The notes under the pieces are model-generated. The model searched no databases. It was not told the DNA's origin and saw only the letters and a list, made by a program, of their open reading frames with translations. This document shows, one piece after another, positions 13,301-27,651 of a DNA stretch of 64,000 bases; positions within the stretch are counted from its first letter, which is position 1; the number at the start of each line of letters is the position of its first letter. The translations under genes and the position numbers were made by a program. Source of the stretch: Solea solea (taxonomy: Eukaryota > Chordata > Actinopteri > Pleuronectiformes > Soleidae); the NCBI RefSeq assembly GCF_958295425.1, contig NW_026704019.1, forward strand, positions 662,001-726,000, written 5' to 3'.

Positions 13301-13571
13301 TAAGATGTTAACTTTATTTGTGAGGTTTATGTTATGGGACAGTAGAAAATTGAAAAAAATCAGAAAACAGCCGTATACTTGCTGAATTAGCACAACAAAA
13401 GACACAAATAGAAAAACACATCCAAACAGTGAAATCATTGCAAAATCAAACCCTGAAGGCATATAACTATATCTTATAAGATTTTAACTTTATTTGTGAG
13501 GTTTATGTTATGGGACAGTAGAAAATTGAAAAAAATCAGAAAACATCCGTATACTTGCTGAATGTGCACAA
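9958..13571 (+). repeat. 21-monomer block, copy 2 of 1-3,614
   Basis: It shows no difference from 1-3,614 at the variants compared, including rare private ones. That implies a very recent duplication or conversion, or a duplicated contig in the assembly. Its first few hundred bases also belong to the right copy of the 1,573-bp tandem duplication ending at 10,314, so two duplication events overlap here. Confidence 0.85.
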
Positions 13572-13599
13572 AAACAGACACAAATAGAAAAACACATCC

Positions 13600-14343
13600 A
13601 AACAGTGAAATCATTGCAAAATCAAACACTGAAGGCATATAACTATATCTTATAAGATTTTAACTTCATTTGTGAGGTTTATGTTATGGGACAGTAGAAA
13701 ATTGAAAAAAATCTGAAAACAGCCGTATACTTGCTGAATGTGCACAAAAACAGACACAAATAGAAAAACACATCCAAACAGTGAAATCATTGCAAAATCA
13801 AACACTGACGGCATATAACTATATCTTATAAGATGTTAACTTCATTTGTGAGGTTTATGTTATGGGACAGTAGAAAATTGAAAAAAATCAGAAAACAGTC
13901 GATACTTGCTGAATGTGCACAACAAAAGACACAAATAGAAAAACACATCCAAACAGTGAAATCATTGCAAAATCAAACACTGAGGGTACAGAAGTATATC
14001 TTATAAGATGTTAACTTTATTTGTGAGGTTTATGTTATGGGACAGTAGAAAATTGAAAAAAATCAGAAAACAGCCGTATACTTGCTGAATGTGCACAACA
14101 AAAGACACAAATAGAAAAACACATCCAAACAGTGAAATCATTGCAAAATCAAACAGAAGTATATCTTATAAGATGTTAACTTTATTTGTGAGGTTTATGT
14201 TATGGGACAGTAGAAAATTGAAAAAAATCAGAAAACAGTCGATACTTGCTGAATGTGCACAACAAAAGACACAAATAGAAAAACACATCCAAACAGTGAA
14301 ATCATTGCAAAATCAAACACTGAGGGTACAGAAGTATATCTTA
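13600..14343 (+). repeat. 4-monomer block, copy 2 of 5,742-6,485
   Basis: It has the same variant order as 5,742-6,485. It begins about 30 bp after the end of the 3.6-kb copy at 13,571, so this part of the array is assembled from successive pieces of the 1-6.5 kb region with the intervening piece skipped. Confidence 0.7.
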
Positions 14344-16972
14344 TAAGATGTTAACTTTATTTGTGAGGTTTATATTATGGGACAGTAGAAAATTGAAAAA
14401 AAATCAGAAAACAGCCGTATACTTGCTGAATGTGCACAAAACAGAAACAAATAGAAAAACACATCCAAACAGTGAAATCATTGCAAAATCAAACACTGAC
14501 GGCATATAACTATATCTTATAAGATGTTAACTTTATTTGTGAGGTTTATGTTATGGGACAGTAGAAAAGTAAAAAAAATCAGAAAACAGCCGTATACTTG
14601 CTGAATGTGCAAAACAAAAGACACAAATAGAAAAACACATCCAAACAGTGAAATCATTGCAAAATCAAACACTGAGGGTACAGAAGTATATCTTATAAGA
14701 TGTTAACTTTATTTGTGAGGTTTATGTTATGGGACAGTAGAAAATTGAAAAAAATCAGAAAACAGCCGTATACTTGCTGAATGTGCACAAAAACAGACAC
14801 AAATAGAAAAACACATCCAAACAGTGAAATCATTGCAAAATCAAACACTCAGGTTACAGAAGTATATCTTATAAAATGTTAACTTTATTTGTGAGGTTTA
14901 TGTTATGGGACAGTAGAAAATTGAAAAAAATCAGAAAACAGCCGTATACTTGCTGAATTAGCACAACAAAAGACACAAATAGAAAAACACATCCAAACAG
15001 TGAAATCATTGCAAAATCAAACACTGAAGGCATATAACTATATCTTATAAGATTTTAACTTCATTTGTGAGGTTTATGTTATGGGACAGTAGAAAATTGA
15101 AAAAAATCTGAAAACAGCCGTATACTTGCTGAATGTGCACAAAAACAGACACAAATAGAAAAACACATCCAAACAGTGAAATCATTGCAAAATCAAACAC
15201 TGACGGCATATAACTATATCTTATAAGATGTTAACTTCATTTGTGAGGTTTATGTTATGGGACAGTAGAAAATTGAAAAAAATCAGAAAACAGTCGATAC
15301 TTGCTGAATGTGCACAACAAAAGACACAAATAGAAAAACACATCCAAACAGTGAAATCATTGCAAAATCAAACACTGAGGGTACAGAAGTATATCTTATA
15401 AGATGTTAACTTTATTTGTGAGGTTTATGTTATGGGACAGTAGAAAATTGAAAAAAATCAGAAAACAGCCGTATACTTGCTGAATGTGCACAACAAAAGA
15501 CACAAATAGAAAAACACATCCAAACAGTGAAATCATTGCAAAATCAAACACTGACGGCATATAACTATATCTTATAAGATGTTAACTTTATTTGTGAGTT
15601 TATGTTATGGGACAGTAGAAAATTGAAAAAAATCAGAAAACAGCCGTATACTTGCTGAATGTGCACAAAAACAGACACAAATAGAAAAACACATCCAAAC
15701 AGTGAAATCATTGCAAAATCAAACACTCAGGTTACAGAAGTATATCTTATAAGATGTTAACTTTATTTGTGAGGTTTATGTTATGGGACAGTAGAAAATT
15801 GAAAAAAATCAGAAAACAGCCGTATACTTGCTGAATGTGCAAAACAAAAGACACAAATAGAAAAACACATCCAAACAGTGAAATCATTGCAAAATCAGAC
15901 AGAAGTATATCTTATAAGATGTTAACTTTATTTGTGAGGTTTATGTTATGGGACAGTAGAAAATTGAAAAAAATCAGAAAACAGTCGATACTTGCTGAAT
16001 GTGCACAACAAAAGACACAAATAGAAAAACACATCCAAACAGTGAAATCATTGCAAAATCAAACACTGAGGGTACAGAAGTATATCTTATAAGATGTTAA
16101 CTTTATTTGTGAGGTTTATGTTATGGGACAGTAGAAAATTGAAAAAAATCAGAAAACAGCCGTATACTTGCTGAATGTGCACAAAACAGAAACAAATAGA
16201 AAAACACATCCAAACAGTGAAATCATTGCAAAATCAAACACTGACGGCATATAACTATATCTTATAAGATGTTAACTTTATTTGTGAGGTTTATGTTATG
16301 GGACAGTAGAAAAGTAAAAAAAATCAGAAAACAGCCGTATACTTGCTGAATGTGCAAAACAAAAGACACAAATAGAAAAACACATCCAAACAGTGAAATC
16401 ATTGCAAAATCAAACAGAAGTATATCTTATAAGATGTTAACTTTATTTGTGAGGTTTATGTTATGGGACAGTAGAAAATTGAAAAAAATCAGAAAACAGC
16501 CGTATACTTGCTGAATGTGCACAAAAACAGACACAAATAGAAAAACACATCCAAACAGTGAAATCATTGCAAAATCAAACACTGAAGGCATATAACTATA
16601 TCTTATAAGATTTTAACTTTTTTTGTGAGGTTTATGTTATGGGACAGTAGAAAATTGAAAAAAATCAGAAAACAGCCGTATACTTGCTGAATGTGCACAA
16701 AAACAGACACAAATAGAAAAACACATCCAAACAGTGAAATCATTGCAAAATCAAACACTGACGGCATATAACTATATCTTATAAGATGTTAACTTTATTT
16801 ATCAGGTTTATGTTACGGGACAATAGAAAATTGAAAACAATCAGAAAACAGCCGTATACTTGCTGAATGCGCACAAAAACAGACACAAATAGAAAAACAC
16901 ATCCAAACAGTGAAATCATTGCAAAATCAAACACTGAAGGCATATAACTACATCTTATAAGATGTGAACTTT

Positions 16973-17464
16973 ATTTGTGAGGTTTATGTTATGGGACAGT
17001 AGAAAATTGATAAAAATCAGAAAACAGCCGTATACTTGCTGAATGTGCACAAAACAGACACAAATAGAAAAGCACATCCAAACAGTGAAATCATTGCAAA
17101 ATCAAACACTGAGGTTACAGAAGTATATCTTATAAGATGTTAACTTTATTTGTGAGGTTTATGTTATGCAACAGTAGAAAATTGAAAAAAATCAGAAAAC
17201 AGCCGTATACTTGCTGAATGCGCACAAAAACAGACACAAATAGAAAAACACATCCAAACAGTGAAATCATTGCAAAATCAAACACTGACGGCATATAACT
17301 ATATCTTATAAGATTTTAACTTTATTTGTGAGGTTTATGTTATGGGACAGTAGAAAATTGAAAAAAATCCGAAAACATCCGTATACTTGATGAATGTGGA
17401 CAAAAACAGACACAAATAGAAAAACACATCCAAACAGTGAAATCATTGCAAAATCAAACACTGA
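16973..17464 (+). repeat. Block copy 1 (repeated at +1,407 bp)
   Basis: About 2.8 units with GATAAAAATC, AAAAGCAC, GTTATGCAACAG, TGCGCAC and ATCCGAAAACATCC match 18,380-18,871. I saw two differences: CTATATC here is CTAAATC in the second copy, and AACAGTGAAATC here is AACATTGAAATC there. Confidence 0.7.
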
Positions 17465-18379
17465 AGGCATATAACTATATCTTATAAGATGTTAACTTTA
17501 TTTGTGAGGTTTATGTTATGCGACAGTAGAAAATTGAAAAAAATCAGAAAACAGCCGTATACTTGCTGAATGTGCACAACAAAAGACACAAATAGAAAAA
17601 CACATCCAAACAGTGAAATCATTGCAAAATCAAACCCTGAAGGCATATAACTATATCTTATAAGATTTTAACTTTATTTGTGAGGTTTATGTTATGGGAC
17701 AGTAGAAAATTGAAAAAAATCAGAAAACAGCCGTATACTTGCTGAATGCGCACAAAAACAGACACAAATAGAAAAACACATCCAAACAGTGAAATCATTG
17801 CAAAATCAAACACTGAAGGCATATAACTACATCTTATAAGATGTGAACTTTATTTGTGAGGTTTATGTTATGGGACAGTAGAAAATTGAAAAAAATCAGA
17901 AAACAGCCGTATACTTGCTGAATTAGCACAACAAAAGACACAAATAGAAAAACACATCCAAACAGTGAAATCATTGCAAAATCAAACCCTGAAGGCATAT
18001 AACTATATCTTATAAGATTTTAACTTTATTTGTGAGGTTTATGTTATGGGACAGTAGAAAATTGAAAAAAATCAGAAAACATCCGTATACTTGATGAATG
18101 TGGACAAAAACAGACACAAATAGAAAAACACATCCAAACAGTGAAATCATTGCAAAATCAAACACTGAAGGCATATAACTATATCTTATAAGATTTTTAC
18201 TTTATTTGTGAGGTTTATGTTATGGGACAGTAGAAAATTGAAAAAAATCAGAAAACAGCCGTATACTTGCTGAATGTGCACAACAAAAGACACAAATAGA
18301 AAAACACATCCAAACAGTGAAATCATTGCAAAATCAAACACTGACGGCATATAACTATATCTTATAAGATGTTAACTTC

Positions 18380-18871
18380 ATTTGTGAGGTTTATGTTATG
18401 GGACAGTAGAAAATTGATAAAAATCAGAAAACAGCCGTATACTTGCTGAATGTGCACAAAACAGACACAAATAGAAAAGCACATCCAAACAGTGAAATCA
18501 TTGCAAAATCAAACACTGAGGTTACAGAAGTATATCTTATAAGATGTTAACTTTATTTGTGAGGTTTATGTTATGCAACAGTAGAAAATTGAAAAAAATC
18601 AGAAAACAGCCGTATACTTGCTGAATGCGCACAAAAACAGACACAAATAGAAAAACACATCCAAACAGTGAAATCATTGCAAAATCAAACACTGACGGCA
18701 TATAACTAAATCTTATAAGATTTTAACTTTATTTGTGAGGTTTATGTTATGGGACAGTAGAAAATTGAAAAAAATCCGAAAACATCCGTATACTTGATGA
18801 ATGTGGACAAAAACAGACACAAATAGAAAAACACATCCAAACATTGAAATCATTGCAAAATCAAACACTGA
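18380..18871 (+). repeat. Block copy 2 of 16,973-17,464
   Basis: It has the same marker order, with private changes near 18,709 and 18,847. Immediately to the right is an AGGTTACAGAAGTGTATC unit followed by GTTACGGGACAATAG. A similar order recurs near 45,000-45,260, so this combination has spread more than 26 kb. Confidence 0.7.
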
Positions 18872-19601
18872 GGTTACAGAAGTGTATCTTATAAGATGTT
18901 AACTTTATTTGTGAGGTTTATGTTACGGGACAATAGAAAATTGAAAAAAATCAGAAAACAGCCGTATACTTGCTGAATGTGCACAACAAAAGACACAAAT
19001 AGAAAAACACATCCAAACAGTGAAATCATTGCAAAATCAAACACTGAGGGTACAGAAGTATATCTTATAAGATGTTAACTTTATTCGTGAGGTTTACGTT
19101 ATGGGACAGTAGAAAATTGAAAAAAATCAGAAAACAGCCGTATATTTGCTGAATGTGCACAAAACAGACACAAATAGAAAAACACATCCAAACAGTGAAA
19201 TCATTGCAAAATCATACACTGAAGGCATATAACTATATCTTATAAGATTTTTACTTTATTTGTGAGGTTTATGTTATGGGACAGTAGAAAATTGAAAAAA
19301 ATCAGAAAACAGCCGTATACTTGCTGAATGTGCACAAAAACAGACACAAATAGAAAAACACATCCAAACAGTGAAATCATTGCAAAATCAAACACTGAAG
19401 GCATATAACTATATCTTATAAGATTTTAACTTTATTTGTGAGGTTTATGTTATGGGACAGTAGAAAATTGAAAAAAATCTGAAAACAGCCGTATACTTGC
19501 TGAATGTGCACAAAAACAGACACAAATAGAAAAACACATCCAAACAGTGAAATCATTGCAAAATCAAACACTGAGGGTACAGAAGTATATCTTATAAGAT
19601 G

Positions 19602-21150
19602 TTAACTTTATTTGTGAGGTTTATGTTATGGGACAGTAGAAAATTGAAAAAAATCAGAAAACAGTCGATACTTGCTGAATGTGAACAACAGAAGACACAA
19701 ATAGAAAAACACATCCAAACAGTGAAATCATTGCAAAATCAAACACTGAGGGTACAGAAGTATATCTTATAAGATGTTAACTTTATTTGTGAGGTTTATG
19801 TTATGGGACAGTAGAAAATTGATAAAAATCAGAAAACAGCCGTATACTTGCTGAATGTGCACAAAACAGACACAAATAGAAAAGCACATCCAAACAGTGA
19901 AATCATTGCAAAATCAAACACTGAGGGAACAGAAGTATATCTTATAAGATGTTAACTTTATTTGTGAGGTTTATGTTATGCGACAGTAGAAAATTGAAAA
20001 AAATCAGAAAACAGCCGTATACTTGCTGAATGCGCACAAAAACAGACACAAATAGAAAAACACATCCAAACAGTGAAATCATTGCAAAATCAAACACTGA
20101 CGGCATATAACTATATCTTATAAGATTTTAACTTTATTTGTGAGGTTTATGTTATGGGACAGTAGAAAATTGAAAAAAATCAGAAAACAGCCGTATACTT
20201 GCTGAATGTGCACAAAAACAGACACAAATAGAAAAACACATCCAAACAGTGAAATCATTGCAAAATCAAACACTGAGGGTACAGAAGTATATCTTATAAG
20301 ATGTTAACTTTATTCGTGAGGTTTATGTTATGGGACAGTAGAAAATTGAAAAAAATCAGAAAACAGCCGTATACTTGCTGAATGTGCACAAAACAGACAC
20401 AAATAGAAAAACACATCCAAACAGTGAAATCATTGCAAAATCAAACACTGAGGGTACAGAAGTATATCTTATAAGATGTTAACTTTATTTGTGAGGTTTA
20501 TGTTATGGGACAGTAGAAAATTGAAAAAAATCAGAAAACAGCCGTATACTTGCTGAATGTGCACAAAAACAGACACAAATAGAAAAACACATCCAAACAG
20601 TGAAATCATTGCAAAATCAAACACTGAAGGCATATAACTATATCTTATAAGATTTTAACTTTATTTGTGAGGTTTATGTTATGGGACAGTAGAAAATTGA
20701 AAAAAATCAGAAAACAGCCGTATACTTGCTGAATGTGCACAAAAACAGACAGAAATAGAAAAACACATCCAAACAGTGAAATCATTGCAAAATCAAACAC
20801 TGAAGGCATTTAACTATATCTTATAAGATTTTAACTTTATTTGTGAGGTTTATGTTATGGGACAGTAGAAAATTGAAAAAAATCAGAAAACAGCCGTATA
20901 CTTGCTGAATGTGCACAAAAACAGACACAAATAGAAAAACACATCCAAACAGTGAAATCATTGCAAAATCAAACACTGAAGGCATATAACTATATCTTAT
21001 AAGATGTTAACTTTATTTGTGAGGTTTATGTTATGCGACAGTAGAAAATTGAAAAAAATCAGAAAACAGCCGTATACTTGCTGAATGTGCACAACAAAAG
21101 ACACAAATAGAAAAACACATCCAAACAGTGAAATCATTGCAAAATCAAAC
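19602..21150 (+). repeat. 9-monomer block, copy 1 (repeated at +6,501 bp)
   Basis: It matches 26,103-27,651, including the rare markers GAACAACAGAAG, GAGGGAACAGAAG (19,923) and GGCATTTAACTA (20,806). I saw one difference: GACAGAAATAG near 20,749 is GACACAAATAG in the other copy. Confidence 0.8.
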
Positions 21151-21450
21151 CCTGAAGGCATATAACTATATATTATAAGATTTTAACTTTATTTGTGAGG
21201 TTTATGTTATGGGACAGTAGAAAATTGAAAAAAATCAGAAAACAGCCGTATACTTGCTGAATGTGCACAAAAACAGACACAAATAGAAAAACACATCCAA
21301 ACAGTGAAATCATTGCAAAATCAAACACTGAAGGCATATAACTATATCTTATAAGATTTTAACTTTATTTGTGAGGTTTATGTTATGGGACAGTAGAAAA
21401 TTGAAAAAAATCAGAAAACAGCCGTATACTTGCTGAATGTGCACAAAAAC

Positions 21451-22385
21451 AGACACAAATAGAAAAACACATCCAAACAGTGAAATCATTGCAAAATCAA
21501 ACACTGAGGGTACAGAAGTTTATCTTATAAGATGTTAACTTTATTTGTGAGGTTTATGTTATGGGACAGTAGAAAATTTAAAAAAATCAGAAAACAGCCG
21601 TATACTTGCTGAATGTGCACAAAACAGACACAAATAGAAAAACACATCCAAACAGTGAAATCATTGCAAAATCAAACACTGACGGCATATAACTATATCT
21701 TATAAGATGTTGACTTCATTTGTGAGGTTTATGTTATGGGACAGTAGAAAATTGAAAAAAATCAGAAAACAGTCGATACTTGCTGAATGTGCACAACAAA
21801 AGACACAAATAGAAAAACACATCCAAACAGTGAAATCATTGCAAAATCAAACACTGAGGGTACAGAAGTATATCTTATAAGATGTTAACTTTATTTGTGA
21901 GGTTTATGTTATGGGACAGTAGAGAATTGAAAAAAATCAGAAAACAGCCGTATACTTGCTGAATGTGCACAACAAAAGACACAAATAGAAAAACACATCC
22001 AAACAGTGAAATCATTGCAAAATCAAACACTGACGGCATATAACTATATCTTATAAGATGTTAACTTTATTTGTGAGGTTTATGTTATGGGACAGTAGAA
22101 AATTGAAAAAAATCAGAAAACAGCCGTATACTTGATGAATGTGCACAACAAAAGACACAAATAGAAAAACACATCCAAACAGTGAAATCATTGCAAAATC
22201 AAACACTGACGGCATATAACTATATCTTATAAGATGTTAACTTTATTTATCAGGTTTATGTTACGGGACAATAGAAAATTGAAAAAAATCAGAAAACAGC
22301 CGTATACTTGCTGAATGCGCACAAAAACAGACACAAATAGAAAAACACATCCAAACAGTGAAATCATTGCAAAATCAAACACTGA
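21451..22385 (+). repeat. 5-monomer block, copy 1 (repeated at +6,149 bp)
   Basis: Shared markers are CAGAAGTTTATC, GAAAATTTAAAAAAATC, GATGTTGACTTCATT, GTAGAGAATTG, ACTTGATGAATGTGCAC and TTATTTATCAGG. I saw one base difference, TTTATTTGTG here against TTTGTTTGTG in the second copy (near 27,692). Confidence 0.8.
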
Positions 22386-22696
22386 AGGCATATAACTACA
22401 TCTTATAAGATGTGAACTTTATTTGTGAGGTTTATGTTATGGGACAGTAGAAAATTGAAAAAAATCGATAAACAGCCGTATACTTGCTGAATTAGCACAA
22501 CAAAAGACACAAATAGAAAAACACATCCAAACAGTGAAATCATTGCAAAATCAAACACTGACGGCATATAACTATATCTTATAAGATGTTAACTTCATTT
22601 GTGAGGTTTATGTTATGGGACAGTAGAAAATTGATAAAAATCAGAAAACAGCCGTATACTTGCTGAATGTGCACAAAACAGACACAAATAGAAAAG

Positions 22697-24391
22697 CACA
22701 TCCAAACAGTGAAATCATTGCAAAATCAAACACTGAGGGTACAGAAGTATATCTTATAAGATGTTAACTTTATTCGTGAGGTTTATGTTATGGGACAGTA
22801 GAAAATTGAAAAAAATCAGAAAACAGCCGTATACTTGCTGAATGTGCACAAAACAGACACAAATAGAAAAACACATCCAAACAGTGAAATCATTGCAAAA
22901 TCAAACACTGAGGGTACAGAAGTATATCTTATAAGATTTTAACTTTATTTGTGAGGTTTATGTTATGGGACAGTAGAAAATTGAAAAAAATCAGAAAACA
23001 GCCGTATACTTGCTGAATGTGCACAAAAACAGACACAAATAGAAAAACACATCCAAACAGTGAAATCATTGCAAAATCAAACACTGAAGGCATATAACTA
23101 TATCTTATAAGATTTTAACTTTATTTGTGAGGTTTATGTTATGGGACAGTAGAAAATTGAAAAAAATCAGAAAACAGCCGTATACTTGCTGAATGTGCAC
23201 AAAAACAGACACAAATAGAAAAACACATCCAAACAGTGAAATCATTGCAAAATCAAACACTGAGGGTACAGAAGTATATCTTATAAGATGTTAACTTTAT
23301 TTGTGAGGTTTATGTTATGGGACAGTAGAAAATTTAAAAAAATCAGAAAACAGCTGTATATTTGCTGAATGCGCACAAAAACAGACACAAATAGAAAAAC
23401 ACTTCCAAACAGTGAAATCATTGCAAAATCAAACACTGAGGGTACAGAAGTATATCTGATAAGGTGTTAACTTTATTTGTGAGGTTTATGTTATGGGACA
23501 GTAGAAAATTAAAAAAAATCAGAAAACAGCTGTATACTTGCTGAATGCGCACAAAAACAGACACAAATAGAAAAACACTTCCAAACAGTGAAATCATTGC
23601 AAAATCAAACACTGAAGGCATATAACTATATCTTATAAGATGTTAACTTTATTTGTGAGGTTTATGTTATGGGACAGTAGAAAACTGAAAAAAATCAGAA
23701 AACAGCCGTATATTTGCTGAATGTGCACAAAAACAGACACAAATAGAAAAACACATCCAAACAGTGAAATCATTGCAAAATCATACACTGAAGGCATATA
23801 ACTATATCTTATAAGATTTTTACTTTATTTGTGAGGTTTATGTTATGGGACAGTAGAAAATTGAAAAAAATCAGAAAACAGCCGTATACTTGCTGAATGT
23901 GCACAAAAACAGACACAAATAGAAAAACACATCCAAACAGTGAAATCATTGCAAAATCAAACACTGAAGGCATATAACTATATCTTATAAGATTTTAACT
24001 TTATTTGTGAGGTTTATGTTATGGGACAGTAGAAAATTGAAAAAAATCTGAAAACAGCCGTATACTTGCTGAATGTGCACAAAAACAGACACAAATAGAA
24101 AAACACATCCAAACAGTGAAATCATTGCAAAATCAAACACTGAGGGTACAGAAGTATATCTTATAAGATGTTAACTTTATTTGTGAGGTTTATGTTATGG
24201 GACAGTAGAAAATTGAAAAAAATCAGAAAACAGTCGATACTTGCTGAATGTGAACAACAAAAGACACAAATAGAAAAACACATCCAAACAGTGAAATCAT
24301 TGCAAAATCAAACACTGAGGGTACAGAAGTATATCTTATAAGATGTTAACTTTATTTGTGAGGTTTATGTTATGGGACAGTAGAAAATTGA
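22697..24391 (+). repeat. ~10-monomer block, copy 1 (repeated at +5,798 bp)
   Basis: It matches 28,495-30,189 through TTATTCGTGAGG, TATATCTGATAAGGTG, AAAACTGAAAAA, CGTATATTTGC, ATCATACACTG and GATTTTTAC. Unlike most copies here it has several differences, clustered in the two units carrying CAGCTGTATA and ACTTCCAAAC near 23,335-23,590. It may be an older duplication, or those units were later overwritten by conversion. Confidence 0.75.
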
Positions 24392-26102
24392 TAAAAATCA
24401 GAAAACAGCCGTATACTTGCTGAATGTGCACAAAACAGACACAAATAGAAAAGCACATCCAAACAGTGAAATCATTGCAAAATCAAACACTGAGGGTACA
24501 GAAGTATATCTTATAAGATGTTAACTTTATTTGTGAGGTTTATGTTATGCGACAGTAGAAAATTGAAAAAAATCAGAAAACAGCCGTATACTTGCTGAAT
24601 GCGCACAAAAACAGACACAAATAGAAAAACACATCCAAACAGTGAAATCATTGCAAAATCAAACACTGACGGCATATAACTATATCTTATAAGATTTTAA
24701 CTTTATTTGTGAGGTTTATGTTATGGGACAGTAGAAAATTGAAAAAAATCAGAAAACAGCCGTATACTTGCTGAATGTGCACAAAAACAGACACAAATAG
24801 AAAAACACATCCAAACAGTGAAATCATTGCAAAATCAAACACTGAAGGCATATAACTATATCTTATAAGATGTTAACTTTATTTGTGAGGTTTATGTCAT
24901 GCGACAGTAGAAAATTGAAAAAAATCAGAAAACAGCCGTATACTTGCTGAATGTGCACAACAAAAGACACAAATAGAAAAACACATCCAAACAGTGAAAT
25001 CATTGCAAAATCAAACCCTGAAGGCATATAACTATATCTTATAAGATTTTAACTTTATTTGTGAGGTTTATGTTATGGGACAGTAGAAAATTGAAAAAAA
25101 TCAGAAAACAGCCGTATACTTGCTGAATGTGCACAAAAACAGACACAAATAGAAAAACACATCCAAACAGTGAAATCATTGCAAAATCAAACACTGAAGG
25201 CATATAACTATATCTTATAAGATTTTAACTTTATTTGTGAGGTTTATGTTATGGGACAGTAGAAAATTGAAAAAAATCAGAAAACAGCCGTATACTTGCT
25301 GAATGTGCACAAAAACAGACACAAATAGAAAAACACATCCAAACAGTGAAATCATTGCAAAATCAAACACTGAGGGTACAGAAGTTTATCTTATAAGATG
25401 TTAACTTTATTTGTGAGGTTTATGTTATGGGACAGTAGAAAATTGAAAAAAATCTGAAAACAGCCGTATACTTGCTGAATGTGCACAAAAACAGACACAA
25501 ATAGAAAAACACATCCAAACAGTGAAATCATTGCAAAATCAAACACTGAGGGTACAGAAGTATATCTTATAAGATGTTAACTTTATTTGTGAGGTTTATG
25601 TTATGGGACAGTAGAAAATTGAAAAAAATCAGAAAACAGTCGATACTTGCTGAATGTGAACAACAGAAGACACAAATAGAAAAACACATCCAAACAGTGA
25701 AATCATTGCAAAATCAAACACTGAGGGTACAGAAGTATATCTTATAAGATGTTAACTTTATTTGTGAGGTTTATGTTATGGGACAGTAGAAAATTGATAA
25801 AAATCAGAAAACAGCCGTATACTTGCTGAATGTGCACAAAACAGACACAAATAGAAAAGCACATCCAAACAGTGAAATCATTGCAAAATCAAACACTGAG
25901 GGTACAGAAGTATATCTTATAAGATGTTAACTTTATTTGTGAGGTTTATGTTATGCGACAGTAGAAAATTGAAAAAAATCAGAAAACAGCCGTATACTTG
26001 CTGAATGCGCACAAAAACAGACACAAATAGAAAAACACATCCAAACAGTGAAATCATTGCAAAATCAAACACTGAAGGCATATAACTATATCTTATAAGA
26101 TT

Positions 26103-27651
26103 TTAACTTTATTTGTGAGGTTTATGTTATGGGACAGTAGAAAATTGAAAAAAATCAGAAAACAGTCGATACTTGCTGAATGTGAACAACAGAAGACACA
26201 AATAGAAAAACACATCCAAACAGTGAAATCATTGCAAAATCAAACACTGAGGGTACAGAAGTATATCTTATAAGATGTTAACTTTATTTGTGAGGTTTAT
26301 GTTATGGGACAGTAGAAAATTGATAAAAATCAGAAAACAGCCGTATACTTGCTGAATGTGCACAAAACAGACACAAATAGAAAAGCACATCCAAACAGTG
26401 AAATCATTGCAAAATCAAACACTGAGGGAACAGAAGTATATCTTATAAGATGTTAACTTTATTTGTGAGGTTTATGTTATGCGACAGTAGAAAATTGAAA
26501 AAAATCAGAAAACAGCCGTATACTTGCTGAATGCGCACAAAAACAGACACAAATAGAAAAACACATCCAAACAGTGAAATCATTGCAAAATCAAACACTG
26601 ACGGCATATAACTATATCTTATAAGATTTTAACTTTATTTGTGAGGTTTATGTTATGGGACAGTAGAAAATTGAAAAAAATCAGAAAACAGCCGTATACT
26701 TGCTGAATGTGCACAAAAACAGACACAAATAGAAAAACACATCCAAACAGTGAAATCATTGCAAAATCAAACACTGAGGGTACAGAAGTATATCTTATAA
26801 GATGTTAACTTTATTCGTGAGGTTTATGTTATGGGACAGTAGAAAATTGAAAAAAATCAGAAAACAGCCGTATACTTGCTGAATGTGCACAAAACAGACA
26901 CAAATAGAAAAACACATCCAAACAGTGAAATCATTGCAAAATCAAACACTGAGGGTACAGAAGTATATCTTATAAGATGTTAACTTTATTTGTGAGGTTT
27001 ATGTTATGGGACAGTAGAAAATTGAAAAAAATCAGAAAACAGCCGTATACTTGCTGAATGTGCACAAAAACAGACACAAATAGAAAAACACATCCAAACA
27101 GTGAAATCATTGCAAAATCAAACACTGAAGGCATATAACTATATCTTATAAGATTTTAACTTTATTTGTGAGGTTTATGTTATGGGACAGTAGAAAATTG
27201 AAAAAAATCAGAAAACAGCCGTATACTTGCTGAATGTGCACAAAAACAGACACAAATAGAAAAACACATCCAAACAGTGAAATCATTGCAAAATCAAACA
27301 CTGAAGGCATTTAACTATATCTTATAAGATTTTAACTTTATTTGTGAGGTTTATGTTATGGGACAGTAGAAAATTGAAAAAAATCAGAAAACAGCCGTAT
27401 ACTTGCTGAATGTGCACAAAAACAGACACAAATAGAAAAACACATCCAAACAGTGAAATCATTGCAAAATCAAACACTGAAGGCATATAACTATATCTTA
27501 TAAGATGTTAACTTTATTTGTGAGGTTTATGTTATGCGACAGTAGAAAATTGAAAAAAATCAGAAAACAGCCGTATACTTGCTGAATGTGCACAACAAAA
27601 GACACAAATAGAAAAACACATCCAAACAGTGAAATCATTGCAAAATCAAAC
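26103..27651 (+). repeat. 9-monomer block, copy 2 of 19,602-21,150
   Basis: It is nearly identical to the earlier block. Copying continues into 27,600-28,534, but the offset drops from 6,501 to 6,149, so two units (352 bp) present at 21,151-21,450 are missing here. The GGCATTTAACTA marker appears a third time near 30,646, showing further partial copying. Confidence 0.8.

Larger units (their letters stand above)
1..16640 (+). repeat. Array domain A: 11-bp-deleted and GTCGATAC monomers
   Basis: This part is marked by frequent units carrying AAACAGAAG (an 11-bp deletion) at 701, 2624, 4898, 6293, 7336, 8909, 10658, 12581, 14151, 15897 (as AGACAGAAG) and 16412. It is also rich in CAGTCGATAC in place of CAGCCGTATAC, in ACTCAGGTTACAG followed by TTATAAAATG, and in TCCGTATACTTGATGAATGTGGAC. 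Long internal copies are listed separately. The right boundary is drawn where deleted units stop and the TTATTTATCAGG variant first appears (about 16.8 kb); it is a change in composition, not a sharp junction. Confidence 0.6.

Noticed and set aside
16791..16830. TTATTTATCAGG with GTTACGGGACAATAG as an inserted element or attachment site
   Set aside because: It sits in phase in a unit of normal length and differs only by substitutions. It is a monomer variant that recurs at 22,251, 28,400, 31,743, 35,589, 39,271 and 42,601 through block copying.
23418..23621. 64-67-residue reading frames on the - strand at 23418, 29216, 34822, 38504 and 41834, hydrophobic in part
   Set aside because: Each is the reverse complement of A-rich satellite. 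The hydrophobic run is a by-product of T-rich codons, and the frames open only where a stop in the palindrome region is mutated (CTTCTAAG or CTGATAAG).
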